The translations under genes were made by a program, and so were the position numbers. This document shows, one piece after another, positions 17,209 to 26,036 of a DNA stretch of 26,036 nt. Numbering within the stretch: the first letter of the stretch is position 1; the number at the start of each line of letters is the position of its first letter. The notes beneath the pieces were generated by a model. The model ran no database searches. It was not told the origin of the DNA and worked only from the letters and a program-made list of their open reading frames with translations. The DNA comes from Plantago elongata (Eukaryota; Streptophyta; Magnoliopsida; Lamiales; Plantaginaceae), in the NCBI GenBank assembly GCA_036897095.1, contig JAYMSP010002141.1, positions 1-26,036 on the forward strand, in the 5' to 3' direction.

Positions 17209-19900
17209 CTAGAATGATTTCTTCTCATAAGAGACCAACCCATGAATTCCACCTTCAACTTGAGCTGCTCCAGTTCTTACCTGCACAATTAGAGGAAGAA
17301 ACAAATGATTAAAGAAATTTGTGGACTACAAAAAAGCTCTCAGTATCTGAATTTTCTAATCATATCAGCTTCTTTATTTCTTTAACTGAATCGAGGAAAA
17401 CTATGTGTAGCATAAGATAACTTGAGTAAATAGGATGAAGGGAGTAACGCACCTCTAGCCTGAGAACGCCTGATCGCAACAAGTCATGTGCGGACTGAAG
17501 GGATGAGGCACCAAGATCCTGAAAACCTTGTTTAACGGCCTGCATTGTGTAGGGTACAAACTTCAGGACAGAACCCTTATCTGCTACTGCACCAACAACA
17601 CCTTGAGCTATCTTCAGCTTGGCTTTATCACCAAGGTACCGAGCATCACTGCCCTTCGTCATTGCTTCTAGGGAGCCCATGCCTCTGTACTTTTTCACTC
17701 GACGACCACCCTGCCATCACAACAGTTGGCATTAATATTGGATAAATACAGAAAAACGTCAGGGCTTATTCTACTCAAATGAATCTAATTGATACAGAAT
17801 ACTCCCTCGACCCCAAAAAAGTTTCCTTTTTTTTTGCTCAGAAAGAAATGCCATCACTACTTACAAATCCTTAAAGTCACCAACATTACCCACATTACCA
17901 TCAAAAGCCCATGACATGCCAATGTACCCCACAAGTGAACTAATATAATTTCGGATGATACCCCTGCAAAATCGTTTACCCGGCCAGGTACATGAGCAAT
18001 TGAGCATACATTGATAATGTGGCCGTAATTAATCCACATTCCTTGTAAACATATAGATGAACTATTACTACAACGTCTAGTAGATATTGTCTAGGAAATT
18101 ATCTTTAAATTGAGCAAAAATTAATTCCCAGCCAATAACGACTTTAGGATGATTCATGATTGACCTTGTAAAGACGATATTCTCTAGAAATGTAGAATAG
18201 ATAAATTGAGAAGAGAACTGCAAAGATGAACTTGGGTAGAAGTTACAAATGAGAAGTACTAGCCTTGAAAACAGAGATAACTTGACAATAATTAGAGAGT
18301 GGATTTTGAACCTGATATTCATATACGCCTGGAGCTTCTGTGCTTCCAGCTAAAAAACTACCCATCATCACAGTCGATGCGCCAAGTGTCAAAGCTTTCA
18401 CAATGTGCCCAGAATTTGAGATGCCACCATCAGCAATCACAGGCACATCACTTTGTGATGCAACAGATGCAACCTTGTAAACTGCTGTCGCCTAACAGGT
18501 ATTACACCTCAAGTCAGTACAAGTAAATGCTAAAATACAAATATGTATCATAACAAGATAATACTATACTAAATCACTCATAGCTGACTGCTATGCTACT
18601 ATAAATAAGAGTCAACTGTTCTGCTATATAATAAACACTGCAACATCATTTTTAACCGCAATGCCACTTTGAGACAAAAAACCAGTGTTATTAACCTCAG
18701 AAACAAGTGACATTAGTCATTATTGCCAATCAATTGTAATCAACTTTTTTGCTTTATACATAGTAAAGTTTCTGTAGCAGGTTATCACTGCCTCTATATC
18801 ACAAAAGAGTTTGAATGAAACAATATCAGCCAGTATACATCTTTATAACATGATAGTACAAAAACATAAAAAAATTAGTTATACAAGCAAATTGAGCTAA
18901 AACTTCTTTTTACCTGTCCTCGCCCAACAGCACACACTTCTTGAGTTGTACAAATGGAACCTGACCCCATCCCGACTCGTAGCCCATCTACACCGGCTTG
19001 AATCAAGTTCTGCGCCTGGTATGTTGTGACTACATTCCCACCAATCAAATCCAAATCCGGATACAAATTCTTGGCATACTTAATCATCTCAATCTGATAA
19101 CTCGAATTCCCTTGCGAACTATCAATCACTACCACATTGACCCCTGCCTTAACCAAATGCTCCAGCCTCTCCTTATCCGACTCCCTCGTTCCAATAGACG
19201 CCCCTACCAGAAACTTCCCGTCGGGCCCCAGCGACGGAAGCCCGAGCTTCGGAAACTCCCTCATCCTCTCCACATCATCCCTAGTAACCAAATTCACAAC
19301 CTCCTCACTCTCCTCACTAACCAAAGGTACCAATTCCAGCTCACTCTTCGCCAAGTAACCAGCAACATCCTCAAAGCTATAACTAGCAGGCAAACTAACT
19401 CCCGATTTCGACATATACTCCGAAATCCTCGTCTCCTTATCACCCAGCTTCTCCCAATCCGACCTCCTCACAAAACCTAAAACCTTCTTCGAGCTCTGAA
19501 TCCCGCTCTCGGTGACGAAAACACAAGGAGCAGAACCGAATTCATCACTCGACAGAATCGAATCGGTAGGGGATTTGAAAATCAGTTCGTGATTGAACGC
19601 TATCTTATGCGATTTCGCGTGCTGAACTAGAGAGGCTTGCTGAGATGAGTCGTTGTTGGAGTGGATAATACCGATTGCGCCGAGAGATGCCATGGCGGCG
19701 GCCATGGAGGACTCGGTGACGGTGTCCATCGGAGAGGAGACGCAGGGAGTTGCGAGGGCTATTCGGCGGGTGAGCTTGGTGGAGAGAGTGACGGCGTCTG
19801 TGGGGAAATCGATGTAGTGTGGGAGGAAGATGACATCGTCGTAGGTGTAGGAGTAGCCCTGGTTGAAGAGCTTTGTCGCCGGAAAGCCGTCTTCCTCCAT
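17209..19900 (-). CDS. IMPDH: Inosine-5'-monophosphate dehydrogenase (4 exons, 498 aa)
   Basis: Oxidises IMP to XMP with NAD+, the committed step of GMP synthesis, in the cytosol. Exons on the minus strand are 19900-18914, 18491-18312, 17710-17453 and 17280-17209. All introns are GT-AG and in phase 0, giving 498 residues, close to the usual plant length. The start (GCTGCCATGG) has good context after a CT-rich leader. Core motifs are SSPMDTVTE (55-63), the DSSQGNS phosphate/NAD region (260-266), the [17 protein letters not shown] catalytic loop with Cys317, [15 protein letters not shown] (exon 2), [14 protein letters not shown], the flap YRGMGS (397-402) and GAVADKGSV. The C-terminus is [16 protein letters not shown]. 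The regulatory CBS pair occupies about residues 105-215. No break or missing catalytic residue is seen. It looks like an intact host gene. Confidence 0.96.
17802..17840. mobile_element. Stowaway-like MITE terminus inside IMPDH intron 2
   Basis: TA followed by CTCCCTCGACCCC and AAAAAAGTTTCC matches the typical start of plant Stowaway (Tc1/mariner) MITEs. No inverted partner was found, so only one end is present or the other has decayed. Confidence 0.4.
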
Positions 19901-20807
19901 GGCAGCCGCCTTACTGTAACAGTGAGTTTGGGAGTTGGGAACTAGTGAGGAGGAAGAAGAAGATGAACGTTCTTGTTAGCTTCTGTTTGGTTCGTGGGCC
20001 TGAGCATGAAACAGCTTTGGATTTGGGCTCCATAAGTGGGTTTGGACTTTAAGAACCGGGAAAATTCGTGCCAGCGATGTTAGGTATCGCGTATTTGAAA
20101 AAGAAACATAATATTTGTTAATACAATATTACAATTCAGAAAATTATATTAATATAATACTATAACTCAAAAAGTTATCTATTAATATAGTATTATAAAT
20201 CGGAGTGTCGCTAACTGAAAATCAACAAGGTTTTTCGGTACTGATTGATTAGATGTACTTAAAAATTTAGTTTGGTTATTGATTAATGGGGTTGGGTTTC
20301 AATTTTGATGTGATTGGAAGGCCTATTGATCCGATTTGGTTGGAGTTATGGGTCATATTGATCATTATCCTAACTAAATAACTAGATTTTAAATTTATTA
20401 AATGTGAAAAAGTTAAAACGAAACAACTGACGTGGAATGAATGAATATATATTAGTGTTTATATAAATATGTTATCAATCATATAACTCTAAAACTTGCT
20501 ATTCGTACTGGTTATGTTCTGAAGACACTCAATTGAAGTGATAAGTTGAAGAAGGAAATGTAGGTGAAGAAAGAATCACAAGACCAATGGTAATTTCGTT
20601 CTCCACCAGATATGTATTTTACATTACAAAATCGATGCCAAATGAATGAACAACACTAATCTTGAGGTTCTAACGTACTACTACTATATGTGAAGCATCT
20701 TGTAATCCTTATTGTAACATACTATAGAATTGATAAATCATCTTCTTTGCTAGGTGAATAGAAGCATTCCAGTCCGACAAGAACAAGTGCCATATTTTCT
20801 CTGATCT
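19901..20807. other. IMPDH 5' leader and promoter region; spacer to the X8 gene
   Basis: 19901-19975 reads on the minus strand as a CT-rich untranslated leader (CTTCTTCTTCCTCC). Beyond it 19980-20550 is AT-rich without a gene. From about 20550 to 20807 it is likely the 3' untranslated part of the minus-strand X8 gene. No TATA box can be fixed with confidence. Confidence 0.45.
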
Positions 20808-22241
20808 CTAATAATAGATAAAATGGCACCCATCAAAACCTGTTGACAAATCCACAAGGAACCATCAAATATCAGGTATAGAGTTAGATACGCAGAACTA
20901 AGATAATATATTAGATAATACGATTATACGAAAGTAAGCACTGGTATATGAATCACTAATTTTCGTCCAGTAATAAATTATGGTATTACATAAAAAAAAA
21001 AACACGTAAGATGAACATGGACTTACTTGGATCCACAGTGACAAGAATTGCAGTTCCTCCAAAATCACACCTACCACCTGTCACCTTAGTTCTTTGCCAA
21101 TAACTATTAAACGCATATGAAGCATGTGCAAACACAGTAGTTGGTTGAAAACACGACCCGCTGGGCTGAAGTTGACTACAATCAGCTCCGGAACCACATG
21201 CATAATCCATGGCCTCTTGCATGATTGGGTCAGGGACTGCGGCCTTGGCGACGCACCACATGGCAGTGGTGGGGGCTCGATAAGGCGGTGGAGGCACGGA
21301 GGGAGGTGGGAACACAATTGGTGGCAAGAATGTTGGGCTTCTTGGAACGGGTTCAGTGGGTGATGGTATGTTATATGGTGGGCTGAAGATAGGTTCGGTT
21401 GGGGTGGGGACAGTTGCTGGTGGATTTGGAATAATGGTTGGTGTGTTTGGAATTGATGGACTTTCTGGCGGAATAGGGATTGAAGGTGGGTTTGGAATCG
21501 GTGGGCTTTCTGGTGGAAGAGGGATTGAAGAAGGTGTATTTGGGATCGGAATCGGAGGGCTTTCTGGTGGAATCGGGATTGAAGGTGTGTTTGGGATCGG
21601 AGGGCTTTCTGGCGGAATTGGGCCAGGAGGGGGTAATGGTGTGTAGCCTCCAGTTGGGCTCGGGATTGGGCCTAGAGGGGTTAACGGCGTGGAGCCCCCA
21701 ATTGGGCTCGGGATGGTAGAAGGTGGTTGTGGTGTGGAAGGGGGGTTAATGCAATATGGAGGGGCATTCTGGGTAAGGGGGGTGATAGGGCCCAAAGCAT
21801 CAAATGGTGGCAAAGAAAATGGGGAACTAACATATGGATCAGTATTAGTTGATACATCATCTAACTGCAGATTGATGTCAAACTTTCTCATTGCATTGAA
21901 GTAATTTTTCCTACTAAATTTTGTGTTTGCGTATCGTCTTGCTCTGAAATGTTTTCTAGTTTTGTATCGATGGATTCCATTTGTAGCATCTGATCAAAAT
22001 TAACTAACAACGTGAGTTCATTGTGACATGCAACACTAACATTCATAAGTGTTTAAATGATTATATATATCAAACTCCATACGCTAGACATGTTGTGAGA
22101 AGTGAATCAAGTGAACGAACTGCTGATTCTGTTTTTACTTTTGAAAGAACACTTACCAGATTGGACAAGGCAAAGGGCTGCAAAACACAAGTAGAATCCT
22201 AGAACATATAATCTCAGTGAAAACACTCCATTTTTCGCCAT
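20808..22241 (-). CDS. Secreted proline-rich X8-domain (CBM43) protein, 3 exons, 359 aa
   Basis: Exons on the minus strand are 22241-22157, 21989-21027 and 20839-20808. They have consensus splice sites (donors GTAAGTG and GTAAGT, acceptors GATCAG and CAACAG) and phases that fit. Residues 1-28 form a signal peptide with a hydrophobic core (LYVLGFYLCFAALCLV). A short basic linker follows (about 34-57, RYKTRKHFRARRY). Next is a long Pro/Ser/Ile-rich region with four copies of a PPESPPIPNTPSIPI-type repeat (about 154-215). A C-terminal X8 domain runs from WCVAKAAVPD (Trp273) to FDGCHFIYY, with all six expected cysteines (274, 293, 299, 308, 336, 354). X8 domains bind beta-1,3-glucan (callose) at walls and plasmodesmata. 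No GPI-anchor tail follows the domain, so the protein is probably soluble in the wall. Family call is strong; the biological role is inferred. Confidence 0.93.
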
Positions 22242-22295
22242 GAGTGAAAATTCCAAGTGCATCCAGGCTCAATACCTAAATGAAACTCAGGATTC

Positions 22296-22303
22296 TATAT
22301 ATA
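22296..22303 (-). promoter_or_regulatory. TATA box of the X8-domain gene
   Basis: CTATATATAG (22295-22304) lies about 55 bp upstream of the X8 start codon, the only strong TATA match there. The spacing would leave a short 5' leader. Confidence 0.55.
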
Positions 22304-22304
22304 G

Positions 22305-23500
22305 CAGTGAAGATATAAAGAGTATGACAGGAAAAAATGGAATTACGAGAAGTAAAGATGATTCTTTAGCAGCAAGTAGACACTTTGTACTAGTGCCACA
22401 CACAGGAGCTTAGAGATGTGCACCAGAAGAAATGTAAAAGGAAGTTCGAAAATAGGACTAAAAGAGTGCAGACATACTTGTTTGATGGGCTTCAAATACT
22501 GTTCTGTGTTTGGTCAGGAAGATTATGTGCCTAATTGTGGGCATCTGTGCTTTTCTTGACATTGGAAATAACCAAAAAGGTTGAGTTTTTAGGCATTTCT
22601 CTTTTACTTGCTTTCTACTCAAAGCTCTCCTGTACCACTTGTACATTCACTTTGCCTTGCGTCCTTTTGGTTAGACCTTAATTCAGAACAAACTGGACTA
22701 ATCTAATTGACTTGCTTATAGTTAATTATACCCATTATAGTCTAGTATTAGCATACTAGAATAATGAAATACCAGTAAAGTAACTCCTTGGAATAAAACA
22801 GATCTTCCAGCGGATTGTTGCATCCGGATTAAGCTCTAACACTAAGTTATATAATTACGAAGGTGACTCATTTTTAGCTCACCAAAATTTTATGAAATTC
22901 AAAACTGTTTCGAACACTTGATGCAATAATTTCGTTCTCAGTACACATCTGCCACAATTATTTCATTGGATATCTTGAGTGCTATGAAATTTTATACCAG
23001 TTATAATATTAAATGTACCAAGTTACGAAATTTTGAATACGGTGAGTATTAGGCCCAAGGTTGTTTTGTCTATTGGGAAAATTAGTGCCACCAACTAGTT
23101 CGAGTGTCAAAGTGTAAATGCCGCCCACGTGACTTGCAAATTTAGCAAATACCGACTGATTGGCTTGACACCCAACTAGTTGCCCATCTTGCCCTCACTT
23201 TTTACCATAAATGGTGTTACATGGTTCTAGGCAAAAGCTCTGGTGATACGACTGAAAGTGACAGAACTTGTATTTTACTGTAATGACAAATTTAGCAAAA
23301 AATGGTTTAATGTATCAAAGGGGCGTTTTGTTTGTATTAGTTCAAAATTTGAAATAGAGTGATAGGGTAAACCGATCAAACAGTTCTCCAAAACCGATCA
23401 AACTTAGTGTCATTGAGGGAGGTTTGCATCAGTCTTAAGGTTTCAGTGGAACAGTGAGAGGGATTGAATGTCATACACCAACTGAGTAAACTCAGAGAAT
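22305..23500. other. Spacer between the X8 gene and the Mutator-like element
   Basis: No gene is supported. At 23075 a GGGAAAATTAGTGCCACC start opens a distinct stretch with two CCAACTAGTT words (about 23091 and 23173). It is a possible left terminal repeat of the Mutator-like element, but its right partner would be outside the window. Confidence 0.35.
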
Positions 23501-24662
23501 ATGCAGGGTGGAGTGAAGCTCATAGTGATAGTTATAAGCTTCAATAGGCAGGTATTGGCCATTTCGGTCGATGAGAATACTAGTTTTCAGTATATTGTAA
23601 AGAGGGTATGTGACAAATGGAGAGTTCTAAGAGAATCAAAGATAAGCTTCAACTATAGGATTGGTGATTATTTCAACTGTGAACTGAGTTGTGAGGATGA
23701 TTGTGTAGCTATGAGGCTTCTTGTTGCGCAGTTTAATTCTGGGAGGGTGGTGATGGATGTATTACACAGTGATTCAGCAGGGGGTGTGGATAAAAGTACT
23801 CAGTTTTTGAAGACAGGTGGTTCGGATGCAAACAATGGAAGTGTGAACAAAGGGAAGTCTGAGTCAAGCAAATCCAGAGGGGTTAAAACTGAGGAGGATG
23901 AGTTTCTTGATGAGTTACCAGCGTACGATGTTTCCCCACCTATCGGGAAAGTTTCAAGGCAATCAGATACATGGGCACACAACATCGAAGGGGTTGGGCA
24001 AAGGTTCTTGGGGGGGAGGGGGGCAAAGGAGTTTAGAGAAATGATGTGTAAGTATGCTACAATCAAAGGGTTCAACTATTATTTCATTAAGAATACTAGG
24101 CTGGGGGTGAGTGTTATTGTGCAAGGAGGGACACTACAAGTTGTCGTTGGAAGATTGCAGGAACTTGTAAGACATTGGATCCATCATTCAGATAACTCCG
24201 GCATGTTCGTACATGACTGTTCTGATTATATGGCAGGGGATAATACAAGTAGGCTAACACCATTAATTATGGGGAACTTTGTTGTGCCAGATGTGCAGGG
24301 GAATCCACAAGTTAAAGGAAAGGATGTTCAAATACATCTATCCAAAGAGTTTGGAGTGAATATGTCATATTCAAAGGCGTGGCGGACTCTACAATCGGCA
24401 AGGGATCAAGTGTGGTGCATATCTTGATTCTTTCGAGCATCTTAGGTGGTATGGGAATGCGATTTTAGAAACCAATCCAGGATCTGTCATAGAAATACAG
24501 TCGGATCCTAGCACGAAGAAATTCTCTCGGTTCTTTGTAGCATTCCATGCCTGTTGCAGGGATTTAAACATTGCATACCAATGTTATTTATTGATGCTAC
24601 TTCCTTGAAAGGTAAATTCAAAGGTCAACTACTATCTGTGACCGGGAAGGATGGTGATAACA

Positions 24663-25032
24663 GTACGCAACTGTAACCCACTTTATACGAAGCAATAGCA
24701 AGTTTGATCGTATATGCTAGTCGATTGAACTTAATCTCTAATGTTACAGTACTAGTTTTGGTAAAAGTTGAATGAGATATGCATCATTAATTTCATAATA
24801 AGAAACTATATACTGAGATGTATGGTGGTAGCTGAAGTTGATCTTAATTTTCAATGTAGATTGTTTTTTCTGTTGTTTTTTGGTGTGTATATCTTGATGA
24901 AGGAGAACTGTGAAATGATCATATTGTATGGATCAGTTTAAGTGATCTATTATAATAGAGTAGCTCTTTTGCCTGTCTCGTCTGGGATAGTATAATTGTG
25001 TTGTGAAATTGTTTGCATACTCAATATGGCAG
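24663..25032 (+). other. Probable intron within the MULE transposase
   Basis: The 370-bp interruption begins GTACGC and ends ATATGGCAG. Removing it restores phase and the expected family continuation DGDN then LFPVAMAIV. The stretch itself is AT-rich and non-coding. The donor is weak (GTACGC), so an insertion with fortuitous ends is the alternative. Confidence 0.6.
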
Positions 25033-25940
25033 AGCTTTTTCCGGTTGCTATGGCAATAGTAGATGCTGAGACGATCGATCACTGGACTTGGTTTATAGCA
25101 AGGTTGAAAGAGGTTGTTGTACACGATCAAAGAGTGATTTATCTATCTGATCGGCATATCAGTATATTGACCACATTCCCTAAGGTGTTTGATGAGCCAG
25201 TCCACTTTTTCTGCTTATACCATCTTTACACAAACTTAAAGGGAAGCTACAAAGGAGCATGGTCCACCCCTTTCAGAAAAAAGATGGTGCACCTACTGAG
25301 AGTTGCAGCATATGCACATACAAAGCCTTTGTTTGAAGAAGCATTACAACAATTCAAAGATGCAGGAGACCCATAACAATTGCATTCCTGGAAAATCTAC
25401 CTTATGAAAAATGGGCATTGGCTTGGTCATCAGAACACACTAGGTATGGTGAAATGACCACCAACGCAGTCGAGTCTTACAACAAGTGGATCAAGCCAGC
25501 AAGGTCGCTTCCTGTGTGGGATATTGTAGACATAATAAGGCAACAAATAATGACTTGGTATGCCAAGAGGCGTAATGATTCAAAATGGTGGACTGGTGAA
25601 TCGACTCCTCGCAAGGAGAAGTTCTGGAATGCTGCACGCCAACAAGGACGAGGTGGGAAGATTATAACAGCACCAAGGGAGGGTGTGTTTGAGATCCTTT
25701 CACATACTACGACATCTGTGAGCCTCAACGACCGAACATGCTCATGTTATCAATGGCAAATACAACATTCCCATGTACACACGCTGTTAATGTTATAGCA
25801 ATCAAGGCACCAACCGTTCCAGGTATAATGCTTGATATGAACAATATAGTCCGACCTCCTAAAATCGTTATAATACGTCACGACTTACCAAAAAGGAGAC
25901 GAACCTATGACTATCTCGCAGGGGACCGTCACTAGAGACG

Positions 25941-26036
25941 GGGCCGGCTCCACCACTTTCCCACGACGGCCTCTCTTGAAAATAGGCTTCCACAAGTATC
26001 GGGCCGGCTCCACAACTTCCCCACCAAGGCCCCATA
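25941..26036. repeat. Two GGGCCGGCTCCAC repeats 60 bp apart at the MULE end
   Basis: GGGCCGGCTCCACCAC (25941) and GGGCCGGCTCCACAAC (26001) are each followed by a similar TT(T)CCCCAC / AGGCC stretch. In one frame they read GRLHHFPT and GRLHNFPT. This lies after the transposase stop and is either C-terminal low-complexity coding or non-coding tail. Confidence 0.6.

Larger units (their letters stand above)
23501..26036 (+). pseudogene. Mutator-like (MULE) transposase, spliced but frameshifted, truncated by window edge
   Basis: The coding trace starts at ATG 23501 with a PB1-like N-terminal fold (about 90 residues). A MuDR DNA-binding region follows (EFREMMCKYATIKGFNY, then GVNMSYSKAWRTLQ). The MULE catalytic domain comes next, its three acidic positions recognisable in FIDATSLKG, YLSDRHISIL and NAVESYNKW. 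It ends with a SWIM zinc finger (CSCYQWQ ... FPCTHAVNV). A 370-bp intron (24663-25032; GTACGC...GGCAG) joins DGDN to LFPVAMAIVDAE cleanly. Frame changes occur near 24117, 24165, 24410, 24553, 25370 and 25765, and a TAG follows at 25933-25935. Such enzymes cut and paste Mutator elements; MUSTANG/FAR1-like host genes share this layout, but the breaks point to a dead transposon copy. No terminal repeats are confirmed. Confidence 0.88.

Noticed and set aside
18998..19480. Long plus-strand frame opposite IMPDH exon 1
   Set aside because: Antisense shadow of a well-supported exon; Leu/Arg/Thr-rich with no domain.
21356..21904. Gly-rich plus-strand frames opposite the X8 gene
   Set aside because: Antisense of proline codons (CCN/NGG) in the repeat hinge; not a glycine-rich protein gene.

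Overview
This is a repeat-rich stretch of a plant nuclear genome. The evidence is spliced plant genes with GT-AG introns, an IMP dehydrogenase, an X8-domain cell-wall protein, a class II diterpene synthase, and dense plant-type transposons. The diterpene synthase fragment carries '[14 protein letters not shown]', which is most like labdane-type synthases of the mint family. A Lamiaceae or other Lamiales host is my best guess from the sequence alone.

Layout. 1-444 (minus): the first readable exons of a copalyl-diphosphate-synthase-like gene, running off the left edge. 1182-4574: a structurally complete LTR retrotransposon with a perfect 5-bp target duplication (ACTTG). It encodes only retropepsin-like proteins, with no reverse transcriptase or integrase. 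4580-8340: AT-rich intergenic DNA holding a 580-bp hAT-like MITE (6698-7277) and a TACA microsatellite. 8350-9770: a Mutator-like non-autonomous element with long terminal inverted repeats, an almost perfect 10-bp target duplication and an internal fold-back. 9910-10215 (minus): a decayed exon of an unrecognised gene. About 10370-11885: a dead PIF/Harbinger ORF1 gene with no transposase. 12984-14052: a second hAT-like element with a perfect 8-bp target duplication. 14786-15937 (minus): a chromovirus reduced to two LTRs around an integrase tail and chromodomain. 16582-16909: a 164-bp tandem duplication.

The well-preserved host genes lie at 17209-22241, both on the minus strand. IMPDH has four exons and encodes 498 aa (GMP synthesis). 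A secreted proline-rich X8 protein has three exons and encodes 359 aa (probable beta-1,3-glucan binding at the wall). From 23501 to the right edge is a broken, spliced Mutator-like transposase on the plus strand.

The genes do not form a pathway or operon. Two intact housekeeping or wall genes and one diterpene gene sit in a transposon-dense neighbourhood. All six plant element classes seen here (non-autonomous LTR, chromovirus, hAT, MULE fold-back, Harbinger, MULE transposase) look non-autonomous or dead within the window. Exon boundaries were placed by hand from splice motifs and family knowledge. Percent identities are by eye.
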